64,000 bases of DNA from Candidatus Microbacterium phytovorans (lineage in GTDB: Bacteria > Actinomycetota > Actinomycetes > Actinomycetales > Microbacteriaceae), in NCBI GenBank assembly GCA_029202445.1, contig CP119321.1, forward strand, positions 558,001-622,000. The letters run 5' to 3'. Below, piece after piece: positions 45,501-52,429 of the stretch. The first letter of the stretch is position 1, and every line of letters begins with the position of its first letter. The position numbers were made by a program, and so were the translations under genes. The notes beneath the pieces were generated by a model. It had not been told where the DNA came from and made no database searches. It worked only from the letters and a program-made list of their open reading frames with translations.

Positions 45501-46109
45501 GAACGGGAGATGTTGGGGCTGTACGTCTCTGATCATCCCCTCGCCGGTCTGGAGATGCCGCTCGCGAAGCACGCCTCGACCTCGATCCACGATCTCCTGG
45601 CCTCCGAGGACGTGCAGGATGGCGACCAGGTGATCGTCGCCGGCCTCGTCACCAGCGTCCAGCACCGGGTCGCGAAGCAGAGCGGCAACCCGTACGGCAT
45701 GATCACGATCGAAGACTTCGACGGCGAGGTCACGGTCATGTTCATGGGCAAGACCTACACCGAGTTCCAATCGATGCTGCAGCAGGATGCGATCCTCGTC
45801 GTCCGCGGACGCGTGTCGCGCCGCGACGACGGCTTGAACCTGCACGGGCAGTCGGCGTTCGCACCCGATCTGGGCTCCGTCGACGCCTCCGGTCCGCTCG
45901 TGTTGATGATCCCGGAGCACCGCGCCACCGAATCGACCGTGTCGCAGCTCGCGGAGGTGTTGGGGCGTCATCCCGGCGCCACCGAAGTGACTCTCAAGCT
46001 TCACAAAGGCTCCGTGGCCAAGGTGTTCGAGGTTCCGCACCCGGTAGCGATCACCGTGGACCTGTACGGCGAGCTCAAGGGCCTCCTCGGACCGCAGTGC
46101 CTGGGGTGA
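42591..46109 (+). CDS. dnaE: DNA polymerase III subunit alpha
   Basis: 1172 residues from GTG 42591. Order: N-terminal PHP domain (VHLHVHSEYSMLDGAAKI, TDHGNTFAAFEFY), palm with catalytic PDFDVDFDD and GRGSGAGSMVAYAMRITDLDP, fingers, tandem helix-hairpin-helix, and a C-terminal OB fold (VIVAGLVTSVQHRV...TIEDFDGEVTVMF). It is the replicative DnaE1; the PHP His/Asp residues are intact, consistent with the proofreading function known in actinobacterial DnaE1. Confidence 0.97.
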   Translation: MATDSFVHLHVHSEYSMLDGAAKIGAMTQAAAEYGMPAIAVTDHGNTFAAFEFYRAAQSAGVKPIIGLEAYVTPGTHRTDKSRVAWGSPDQKSDDVSGSGAYTHMTMWSESTEGMHNLFRLSSLSSMEGYYFKPRMDRELLQTYGKGLIATTGCPSGEVQTRLRLGQYDAARAAAAEFQDIFGKENYFAEIMDHGLSIERRVMTDLIRLAKDLGIPLVGTNDSHYTHQHEADAHAALLCVQSGSTLDDPNRFKFDGDGYYIKTAAEMRQLFRDHPEACDNTLLIAERCNVEFNTSANYMPRFPVPDGETEDSWLIKEVEKGLHYRYPEGIPDKVRAQAEYETGIILQMGFPGYFLVVADFINWAKDNGIRVGPGRGSGAGSMVAYAMRITDLDPLEHGLIFERFLNPDRVSMPDFDVDFDDRRRGEVIDYVTEKYGSERVAQIVTYGTIKSKQALKDAGRVLGFPFSMGEKLTKAMPPAVMGKDMELGGMFDAQHPRFKEASEFRALVDTDPDAKTVFDRALGLEGLKRQWGVHAAGVIMSSEPLLDIIPIMRREQDGQIVTQFDYPSCETLGLIKMDFLGLRNLTIISDALDNIRMNRGEELDLEHLALDDRAAYELLTRGDTLGVFQLDGGPMRSLLRLMKPDNFEDVSAVIALYRPGPMGANSHINYALRKNGQQEVTPIHPELEEPLRDILDISYGLIIYQEQVMAIAQKVAGFSLGQADILRRAMGKKKKSELDKQYEGFSGGMKERGFGDAAIKALWDILLPFSDYAFNKAHSAAYGLVSYWTAYLKAHYPAEYMAALLTSVGDSKDKMAVYLNECRRMGIRVLPPDVGESIRYFAAVGEDIRFGLGAVRNVGSNVVDGIVQARGDGAFTSFHDFLAKVPMHVANKRTVESLIKAGAFDSMGDTRRALLEVHEDATEAAVDRKRNEAQGAIGFDFDSLYDAAEEAVPPKVPPRPEWTKKDKLAFEREMLGLYVSDHPLAGLEMPLAKHASTSIHDLLASEDVQDGDQVIVAGLVTSVQHRVAKQSGNPYGMITIEDFDGEVTVMFMGKTYTEFQSMLQQDAILVVRGRVSRRDDGLNLHGQSAFAPDLGSVDASGPLVLMIPEHRATESTVSQLAEVLGRHPGATEVTLKLHKGSVAKVFEVPHPVAITVDLYGELKGLLGPQCLG

Positions 46110-46135
46110 GTCGTCCCGCGCACTTCGGGCCGTCG

Positions 46136-46168
46136 TCCGGGTGAGGTCCGGGTGAGGTGCGGGTGAGG
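46136..46168 (+). repeat. three tandem 11-bp repeats
   Basis: TCCGGGTGAGG at 46136-46146 and 46147-46157, and TGCGGGTGAGG at 46158-46168, one base different. They end five bases before a TAGTCT -10 box. Confidence 0.85.
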
Positions 46169-46172
46169 CAGG

Positions 46173-46196
46173 TAGTCTTTCGGGAGCGATCTCCCG
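46173..46196 (+). promoter_or_regulatory. promoter and inverted repeat of the 46216 gene
   Basis: TAGTCT at 46173-46178, then CGGGAG-CGAT-CTCCCG (46181-46196), which would span the transcription start. GAAAGGA precedes the GTG at 46216. Confidence 0.5.
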
Positions 46197-46215
46197 ACGC
46201 CGAAAGGACACCCTC

Positions 46216-47196
46216 GTGAGTGACGAGTACGACACCAATCCGTTCGCCGACCAGACGTCGCGGGACGCAGCGCCCCCCGCGGATCAGGGTGGCTCCGTCC
46301 AGTACGGGGTGGGGCCTTTCACGATTCGGGAAGTGTCGCTGCTCGGTGTGTGGCTACTCGCCTTCATCGTCTCCTTCTTCTCAATCTGGGTCGACGGCCC
46401 AGGTTCCGCGGCACTGCTCGACCTGGGTTCGGTGTGGAGTTCGGGAATCGACTGGGTGCTGACGATCGGTGTGCCGACCGTGGCCGTCTTCCTCATCGTG
46501 CTGCGGCGCTTCTCGCCCGACGGCATCCGGCGGGTCGGTTCGCTCGCCGTCGATCAGTTCGCGTCGGTGGCCTTCTCGGTGTCGGCTGTGGTCTGGCTCG
46601 GGGTGCTGTGGACCAACGTGGCCCGCGGCATCCAGACGGGGCTCTGGCTGAGCAGCTGGGTCGTGTGGGTCGAGTTCTTCCTCATGGTCGCCGGCGTGTT
46701 CCTCACGGTGCTCGCTCCCTTCATCCGACCTTTCGACGAAGATTTCCTGCGTGGAGAGCAGGTGCTCGCGCACCGCAATGCGCGTCCCGTCCGACCCGTG
46801 ACGCCGCGGCCGAGCACTCCGCGTCCCCGCCCCGCAGCGGCCGCGCCCGAGGCATCTCCCTACGACGAAGCACCGGAGCCGACGTACGCGCCTCGCGCCG
46901 CAGATCCTGTCGGCGACCCGTCCAACGTCGACGCGGCGTCCGACGATGCGACAGCGGCTTTCCCGTTCGTTGTCGAAGAGGAGCCGGCTGCTGCCGCCCC
47001 CGCTGCCAGCCAGGCGTTCTGGGCTCTCTCTCCCGTCGAACGCGACGTCGTCGACGAGAACGGCTTCCCGCTCTTCACGGTCGGTCCCACCGCGTGGGCG
47101 CTCGTGATCGAGGATCGGGGCGATCGTTTCGTCATTCGCCACGAGGATGGGCGCGTCGGATACCTCACGGATGTCTCGGGAGTGACGCGCGGCTGA
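46216..47196 (+). CDS. four-helix membrane protein of unknown function
   Basis: 326 residues from GTG 46216. An acidic cytosolic N-terminus (~35 residues) is followed by about four membrane helices (LLGVWLLAFIVSFFSIWV, VLTIGVPTVAVFLIVL, FASVAFSVSAVVWLGVLW, WVVWVEFFLMVAGVFLTVLAPFI), a Pro/Ala-rich linker (~80 residues) and a C-terminal soluble domain (FWALSPVERDVVDENGFPLFTVGPTAWALVIEDRGDRFVIRHEDGRVGYL) that looks like a small beta fold. I do not recognise the family. It has its own promoter with unusual repeats. Confidence 0.85.
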   Translation: MSDEYDTNPFADQTSRDAAPPADQGGSVQYGVGPFTIREVSLLGVWLLAFIVSFFSIWVDGPGSAALLDLGSVWSSGIDWVLTIGVPTVAVFLIVLRRFSPDGIRRVGSLAVDQFASVAFSVSAVVWLGVLWTNVARGIQTGLWLSSWVVWVEFFLMVAGVFLTVLAPFIRPFDEDFLRGEQVLAHRNARPVRPVTPRPSTPRPRPAAAAPEASPYDEAPEPTYAPRAADPVGDPSNVDAASDDATAAFPFVVEEEPAAAAPAASQAFWALSPVERDVVDENGFPLFTVGPTAWALVIEDRGDRFVIRHEDGRVGYLTDVSGVTRG

Positions 47197-47242
47197 GCCC
47201 GCGACGGAGCCGAGGGCGTCCGGGATCGCGCGGCGTCGCCAG

Positions 47243-47248
47243 TACGCT
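47243..47248 (+). promoter_or_regulatory. -10 box of hisD
   Basis: TACGCT, six bases (GGAGGG) before the ATG. The GGAGG is too close to serve as a normal RBS. Confidence 0.45.
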
Positions 47249-47254
47249 GGAGGG

Positions 47255-48568
47255 ATGCTCCGCACGATCGATCTGCGCGGCCGCGTCCTCTCGCCGGCCG
47301 AGCTTCTGGCCGCTGTTCCTCGAGCCACCGCCGCGCGGGACGAGGCGCTGAACACGGCGGCTCAGATCGTCCACGACGTGTCCGTTCGTGGCGAGGAGGC
47401 GCTCCGTGAACAGGCGGCGCGCTTCGACGGAGTGGAAGGTCACGACATCCGTGTCCCGGCCACCCACCTCGACGAGGCTCTGTCATCGCTCGATCCCGAC
47501 GTCAGGCGGGCGCTCGAGGAGGCCATCTCCCGAGTCCGACTCGCGTCGGCCGCTCAGGTTCCCCCGCCTCTCGTCACCGAGCTCGGTCCGGGGGCCAGGG
47601 TCGAGCAGCGGTGGCGTCCGGTACAGCGCGTCGGCGTGTACGTGCCCGGCGGCAAGGCCGTGTATCCGTCGAGCGTCGTCATGAACGTCGTCCCCGCTCA
47701 GGTGGCCGGCGTGTCGGAGGTCGCGCTCGCCTCGCCGCCGCAGCGCGAGTTCGGCGGACGGGTACACCCCGTGATCCTGGCGGCAGCGAAGCTGCTCGGC
47801 GTCTCGGAGGTCTATGCGATGGGTGGTGCCGGTGCGATCGGCGCCTATGCCCACGGTGTGCCATCACTGGGTCTCCACGCGGTCGACGTGATCTCGGGGC
47901 CGGGCAACAACTTCGTCGCCCTGGCCAAGCGGGTGGTCGCGGGCATGGTCGGCACCGACTCCGAGGCGGGAGCGACGGAGATCCTCATCGTCGCCGATGC
48001 CTCGGCAGACGCGACCCTCGTCGCGGCGGACCTCGTGAGTCAGGCCGAGCACGACGAGCAGGCCGCGGCCGTGCTGGTGACGACGTCGCCCGCTCTTGCC
48101 GAGAAGGTGGCGACGGAGGTCACGTTGCGTGCCGCCGCCACCCGGCACTCCGCGCGCATCCGCGAGGCACTCATCGGTCCGCAGTCGGCGATCGTACTGG
48201 TCGACGATGTCGAGGCGGCGACCGCCTTCAGCAACGCCTACGCCCCGGAGCATCTCGAGCTGCATCTCGCCGACCCTCGGGTGGACGACTTCGTGAACGC
48301 GGGCGCCGTCTTCGTGGGCGAGCACTCACCGGTCAGCCTCGGCGACTACCTCGCCGGAAGCAATCACGTGCTGCCCACGGGGGGCCAGGCGCGGTATGCC
48401 GCCGGGCTCTCGGCATCCACGTTCCTGCGTCCGCAGCAGGTCATCGCCTACGATCGTGTCGCGCTCGAGGCCGTTCATGACGGGATCGTGGCGCTCGCGG
48501 ATGCCGAGGCGCTGCCCGCGCACGGCGAGGCGGTCACCGCGCGCTTCGTGGATCGGTCCGCGACGTAG
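47255..48568 (+). CDS. hisD: histidinol dehydrogenase
   Basis: 437 residues. Last two steps of histidine synthesis (histidinol to histidine, two NAD+). Motifs: VGVYVPGGKAVYPSSVVMNVVPAQVAGV, GGAGAIGAYAHG, VDVISGPGNNFVALAKR, ADLVSQAEHDEQAAAVLVT, NAYAPEHLELH and HVLPTGGQARYAAGLS. No other his gene is visible on either side, although hisC-hisB often follow. The TAG stop forms the start of the nrdR -10 box. Confidence 0.96.
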   Translation: MLRTIDLRGRVLSPAELLAAVPRATAARDEALNTAAQIVHDVSVRGEEALREQAARFDGVEGHDIRVPATHLDEALSSLDPDVRRALEEAISRVRLASAAQVPPPLVTELGPGARVEQRWRPVQRVGVYVPGGKAVYPSSVVMNVVPAQVAGVSEVALASPPQREFGGRVHPVILAAAKLLGVSEVYAMGGAGAIGAYAHGVPSLGLHAVDVISGPGNNFVALAKRVVAGMVGTDSEAGATEILIVADASADATLVAADLVSQAEHDEQAAAVLVTTSPALAEKVATEVTLRAAATRHSARIREALIGPQSAIVLVDDVEAATAFSNAYAPEHLELHLADPRVDDFVNAGAVFVGEHSPVSLGDYLAGSNHVLPTGGQARYAAGLSASTFLRPQQVIAYDRVALEAVHDGIVALADAEALPAHGEAVTARFVDRSAT

Positions 48569-48571
48569 TCT
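48566..48571 (+). promoter_or_regulatory. -10 box of nrdR fused to the hisD stop codon
   Basis: TAGTCT; TAG is the hisD stop. Nine bases follow before the nrdR ATG. Confidence 0.55.
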
Positions 48572-48580
48572 GGAGTCACC

Positions 48581-49051
48581 ATGCACTGCCCGTTCTGCCG
48601 CCACGCCGACTCCCGCGTCATCGACTCCCGCACGAGCGATGACGGCTTGAGCATCCGCCGCCGCCGTCAGTGCCCCGAGTGCGGCGGACGCTTCTCGACG
48701 ATCGAGACGGCGAGCCTCAACGTCATCAAGCGCTCCGGCGTGATCGAGCCGTTCAGTCGCGAGAAGGTCATGTCCGGGGTGAGGAAGGCCTGTCAGGGCC
48801 GCCCGGTCACCGACTCCGACCTCGCCGTGCTCGCGCAGGCGGTCGAGGAGGCCGTGCGACAGACCGGGTCTTCCCAGATCGACACGAATGAGATCGGGCT
48901 CGCGATCCTCGGACCTCTTCGCGACCTCGACGAAGTCGCGTACCTCCGCTTCGCCAGCGTGTACCAGGCGTTCGACTCGCTCGAGGACTTCGAGTCGTCG
49001 ATCGCGCAGTTGCGCGCCGATCATGCTGCCGCGGCATCGACGGACGACTGA
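48581..49051 (+). CDS. nrdR: ribonucleotide reductase repressor NrdR
   Basis: 156 residues. Zinc ribbon CPFCRH...CPECGGRF at residues 3-37, then an ATP-cone domain ([29 protein letters not shown]...[11 protein letters not shown]). It represses nrd genes when dATP is high. No nrd gene or NrdR box was recognised in this window. Confidence 0.97.
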   Translation: MHCPFCRHADSRVIDSRTSDDGLSIRRRRQCPECGGRFSTIETASLNVIKRSGVIEPFSREKVMSGVRKACQGRPVTDSDLAVLAQAVEEAVRQTGSSQIDTNEIGLAILGPLRDLDEVAYLRFASVYQAFDSLEDFESSIAQLRADHAAAASTDD

Positions 49052-49100
49052 CGACGCTTACTCCCGGCCGCCCATCGCAAGGACTCCCTCGCGCGGGTTC

Positions 49101-49106
49101 TAGGCT
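49101..49106 (+). promoter_or_regulatory. -10 box of pyrD
   Basis: TAGGCT, seven bases before the ATG at 49114; leaderless layout. Confidence 0.55.
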
Positions 49107-49113
49107 GGTCCCG

Positions 49114-50136
49114 ATGTATCCCTTCATCTTCCGCACGTTCTTCGCGCGCATGGACCCCGAGTTCGCTCATCACCTCGTGATCCCGGTCATCCGCGTCTTC
49201 GGATTGCGTCCCATCGCTTGGGCCGTGCGAGCGATGACGCGCCCCGACCCGCGCTTGCGTACCGAGGCGCTCGGGCTCGTCTTCGACTCGCCGTTCGGCG
49301 TGGCGGCCGGATTCGACAAGAACGCCGTCATGATCTCGGGCCTGCACGCGCTCGGCTTCGGTCACGTCGAGATCGGCACGGTCACCGCGATCCCGCAGGA
49401 CGGGAACCCCCGCCCGCGATTGTTCCGCCTCATAGAGGACCGCGCGCTGATCAACCGCATGGGCTTCAACAACGCGGGTGCGGCGGCGGCCGCGACTCGA
49501 CTGGCGCGGGCTCGCCGCCGAACCCGCCGCCCCATCATCGGGGCGAACATCGGCAAGAGCCGTGTCGTCGACGTCGCGGATGCCGTCGGCGACTACGTGC
49601 GCAGCACCGAGCTGGTCGCGCCCGTCGCGGACTATCTCGTGGTGAACGTGTCGTCCCCGAATACTCCCGGTCTGCGAGGACTTCAAGCCGTCGAGACGCT
49701 CCGCCCTCTGCTCGAAGCCGTGCGCGCGGCCGCGGGAGAGACCCCCCTGCTGGTCAAGATCGCACCGGACCTTGCCGACGAGGAGGTGGCGGCCATCGCC
49801 GGGCTCGCGGTCGATGCCGGCCTGGCGGGACTCGTCGCCACGAACACGACGGTGGCCCGCGAAGGGCTTCGGACGGATGCCGCGAAGGTCGACGCCGCGG
49901 GTGTCGGCGGGTTGTCGGGTGCGCCGTTGCGGGAGCGCGCGCTGGAGGTGCTGCGGATCGTGCGAGGCGCTGTGCCCCGGGGATTCTGCGTCATCGCCGC
50001 CGGGGGAGTGGAGTCGGCGCGGGACGTGCAGGATCGGCTGGACGCGGGCGCGGACCTCGTTCAGGGCTACACCGGCTTCATCTATCGCGGACCCTTCTGG
50101 GCTCGGCAGATCAATCGCGGGCTCGTGCGCGACTGA
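49114..50136 (+). CDS. pyrD: dihydroorotate dehydrogenase (quinone), class 2
   Basis: 340 residues. N-terminal membrane-associating helix (FIFRTFFARMDPEFAHHL), FMN barrel with PFGVAAGFDKNA, RMGFNNAGA, NVSSPNTPGLRGLQ (catalytic Ser in the class 2 position), KIAPDL, TNTT and GGLSGAPLRERALEVLR. It passes electrons from dihydroorotate to the quinone pool. It stands apart from other pyrimidine genes. Confidence 0.96.
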   Translation: MYPFIFRTFFARMDPEFAHHLVIPVIRVFGLRPIAWAVRAMTRPDPRLRTEALGLVFDSPFGVAAGFDKNAVMISGLHALGFGHVEIGTVTAIPQDGNPRPRLFRLIEDRALINRMGFNNAGAAAAATRLARARRRTRRPIIGANIGKSRVVDVADAVGDYVRSTELVAPVADYLVVNVSSPNTPGLRGLQAVETLRPLLEAVRAAAGETPLLVKIAPDLADEEVAAIAGLAVDAGLAGLVATNTTVAREGLRTDAAKVDAAGVGGLSGAPLRERALEVLRIVRGAVPRGFCVIAAGGVESARDVQDRLDAGADLVQGYTGFIYRGPFWARQINRGLVRD

Positions 50137-50191
50137 TTCGATCGCGCGGGATTCTTTCCGCGTGGGCTTCTCTCTGCCGCCGATGCCAGAT

Positions 50192-50197
50192 TAGAGT
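50192..50197 (+). promoter_or_regulatory. -10 box of the secreted Ig-like protein
   Basis: TAGAGT, 25 bases before the ATG, with TGAGGAAC as RBS between. Confidence 0.4.
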
Positions 50198-50222
50198 TCT
50201 CTCATCTACCTGTGAGGAACTC

Positions 50223-51740
50223 ATGAAACCCGAATCCATGAGGCCGGCAATGTCGCGCGCGAGCGCGGTGCTGCTGTCCTTGGCCCTCGTGGCCACCGCC
50301 GCCCCCGCGCTCGCTGTCGACGGAGAAGAGGAGCCTCTGCCGGTCGACGAGACCGCGACGCTCATCCTCGGTCCTCCGTCGACGATGCTGACCCTGCCCG
50401 ACGAGGACGGCGTCCGCGACGCGGCGACGCTGGCGTTGTCTTCCGACGTCGCCACCGACGTGACCGTGGACGTGCTGGCCGCCGACGGCATCGGCATCCT
50501 CCGTACGCAGAGCGTCGCCCTCGCCGCGGACGCGCTGAGCACGTCGATCGCGGTGCCCGTCACCGACCTCCCCGCCGGCACCCTGTCGGTGCGGGCGACA
50601 CCGGCCGTCGGCGACCCCGTCTCGGTGGCGCTCACCGTCGGCTCGGGCCGCCCGGCATCCGTCGCGCTGTCGCTCAGTGCCTCGTCGATCTACTCGTGGT
50701 CCGGAAGCAGCCGACCCAAGACGACCGCCACCGTGGTCGCAGTGGATGAGACGGCACTGGCGGTTCCGTTCGCCGGCTCCGTCGTCGCGTCGGTGGGCGG
50801 CAAGACGCAGACCGTCAGCGTCGCCTCGTCGACCGGCGCCGCCGCCACGGCGACCGTCACCGGCTCCAAGCTCGCCGCAGGCAGCGGCTCCGTACGGGCG
50901 CTCGTGACGGGTGCGGGCTCCGACGTGGTCGCGAGTGCCGCCGTCCCGCTGACCGTCCGCACCACGGCGGTCACCGCGACGAAGGTCTCCGTCTCGCTGG
51001 CCACCATCTATCCGTCGAAGGACGGCTACAAGGATGCGACGAAGATCGCCGTCCGCACGTCGACCACGACGGGCGCGACCATCCCGGTCACGGGCTACGT
51101 CAAGGTGTCACGCGACGGCAAGACGATCACGTCGTGGAAGCTCACCTCGAGCAAGACCTGGTCGGCCACCTGGGCGGGCACCGTCTCCGGCCGTCTCGTA
51201 CCCGGCACCTACACCGTCACGGTGGCGGTGAAGGGTCCGGAGGGCGGCACCAAGACCTCCAGCACGAAGGTCGTCGTCAAGAAGGGCAAGCTCGTGACGA
51301 AGACCACGTCGACCTGGTACTCGGCCCAGCGGGCGTTCGACGACTGGATGCCGTTCGACTCGCGCAGCCGCTGCAGCGATGTCGGCTCGACGAGCTTCCG
51401 ATGCGTCGGCGCCACGGAAGGCTTCCTCTCGGTCGCAGCGGTCGGAACCTTCGGTGTCCCCACTGCGGTGCGGAACTCGTACAAGTACGGTGACGGCACG
51501 GTTCGTGTCGTGCTCAGCACGACGGAGCTGGCCGGCACCGTCGCGTGGGGATACACCCGCACGGGAGCCGAAACCGGGAAGAGCGATCTCGTCGTCAAGG
51601 GTGACCGGTCGCTCGGCCGCCTGTCGCTGAAGGGATCGGCGCGCAGTATCGATCTCGCCGTCGTTCTCGCGGGCAAGTCGCGCTTCACGAGCGACAAGGT
51701 GAAGATCGAGTACACCTACAAGGTCATGTCGACGTCCTGA
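50223..51740 (+). CDS. secreted Ser/Thr/Val-rich protein with Ig-like repeats
   Basis: 505 residues. Signal peptide (SRASAVLLSLALVATAAPALA, cleavage after ALA). The mature protein consists of three or four beta-rich modules of roughly 90-110 residues (for example TKVSVSLATIYPSKDGYKDATKIAVRT, GTYTVTVAVKGPEGGTKTSSTKVVV), similar to bacterial Ig-like adhesion or Big-type domains. A C-terminal ~130-residue module has one Cys pair. No LPXTG, membrane anchor or enzyme motif is visible. Surface or extracellular structural role inferred. Confidence 0.8.
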   Translation: MKPESMRPAMSRASAVLLSLALVATAAPALAVDGEEEPLPVDETATLILGPPSTMLTLPDEDGVRDAATLALSSDVATDVTVDVLAADGIGILRTQSVALAADALSTSIAVPVTDLPAGTLSVRATPAVGDPVSVALTVGSGRPASVALSLSASSIYSWSGSSRPKTTATVVAVDETALAVPFAGSVVASVGGKTQTVSVASSTGAAATATVTGSKLAAGSGSVRALVTGAGSDVVASAAVPLTVRTTAVTATKVSVSLATIYPSKDGYKDATKIAVRTSTTTGATIPVTGYVKVSRDGKTITSWKLTSSKTWSATWAGTVSGRLVPGTYTVTVAVKGPEGGTKTSSTKVVVKKGKLVTKTTSTWYSAQRAFDDWMPFDSRSRCSDVGSTSFRCVGATEGFLSVAAVGTFGVPTAVRNSYKYGDGTVRVVLSTTELAGTVAWGYTRTGAETGKSDLVVKGDRSLGRLSLKGSARSIDLAVVLAGKSRFTSDKVKIEYTYKVMSTS

Positions 51741-51753
51741 CGTCGCACATGCG

Positions 51754-51787
51754 AGAGGGCCCGCAACCGATGGGGTGCGGGCCCTCT
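51754..51787. terminator. bidirectional hairpin terminator
   Basis: AGAGGGCCCGCA (51754-51765) pairs perfectly with 51776-51787 across a 10-base loop, between converging genes. Confidence 0.8.
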
Positions 51788-51816
51788 GCCGTGCCGGTGC
51801 AGGACGTCGTGTGGTG

Positions 51817-52383
51817 TCAGGCCGGGTGCTGGCCGCGCCGGACCTGCGGCTTGGGCAGACGCATGAAGCGCATCTGAATCGTGCGCATCGCGGAGTACCA
51901 GCCGAGGCCCTTTTCGCGGCGATCGCCCCACTTCGCCGACGCAGCCCGCTTCACTCGAATGCTCGTGATGATCATGTCGGCCACGACGAACATGATGAAC
52001 ACCCACAGACCGACGAAGCCGTAATAGACGACGGCGGCGTTCGGCCACAGGCTCAACAGGATGACGACCACCATCAGCGGCATCATGAGCTCGCCGATGT
52101 GCCAGCCGGCATCGACGAAGTCTCGCGCGAAGCGCCGCTGCGGACCCTTGTCGCGGGCGGGCAGGTACTTCTCCTCGCCGTTGGCCATGCCGATCCGCGC
52201 CTTCTCACGCTGAGCCGCCAGGTCGGATTTGGCCCGGGCCCGCGCCTCTTTCGTGTCCGCGACGAGCGGACGCTTGCGGGCGGCTTCCTGCTCGGCGCGC
52301 GACGGCGTGGGGCGGTTCTTCCCGGGACCGGCGGGAGCGTCGGGCTCGGTGTCAGGAGCGGGGGCGGCGGGTGTCTTGGCCAC
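51817..52383 (-). CDS. DUF3043 membrane protein
   Basis: 188 residues from GTG 52383 (GAGGT upstream). A charged, Pro/Ala-rich N-terminal half (RPTPSRAEQEAARKRPLVAD is the family signature), then EKYLPARDKGPQRRFARDFVDAGWHIGE, two membrane helices (MMPLMVVVILLSLWP and VYYGFVGLWVFIMFVVADMII) and a basic tail. Conserved in actinobacteria near the oxidase genes; function unknown. Its -10 box overlaps that of the divergent dipeptidase gene. Confidence 0.9.
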   Translation of the reverse strand: MAKTPAAPAPDTEPDAPAGPGKNRPTPSRAEQEAARKRPLVADTKEARARAKSDLAAQREKARIGMANGEEKYLPARDKGPQRRFARDFVDAGWHIGELMMPLMVVVILLSLWPNAAVVYYGFVGLWVFIMFVVADMIITSIRVKRAASAKWGDRREKGLGWYSAMRTIQMRFMRLPKPQVRRGQHPA

Positions 52384-52416
52384 GGGATACCTCGGATCGG
52401 CGGAGAGCGGGCCCCA

Positions 52417-52424
52417 TAAGATTA
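52417..52424. promoter_or_regulatory. overlapping divergent -10 boxes
   Basis: In TAAGATTA, TAAGAT (52417-52422) serves the plus-strand dipeptidase gene (seven bases to its ATG), and the minus-strand TAATCT (52424-52419) serves DUF3043. RNA polymerase could occupy only one at a time. Confidence 0.5.
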
Positions 52425-52429
52425 CCCGC

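Noticed and set aside
46136..46168. Tandem repeats as a CRISPR array
   Set aside because: Only three adjoining 11-bp units, without spacers or cas genes.
43077..46238. A minus-strand open frame of about 1050 codons opposite dnaE
   Set aside because: Antisense to a clear DnaE; composition is Arg/His/Asp-rich as expected for a mirror frame.
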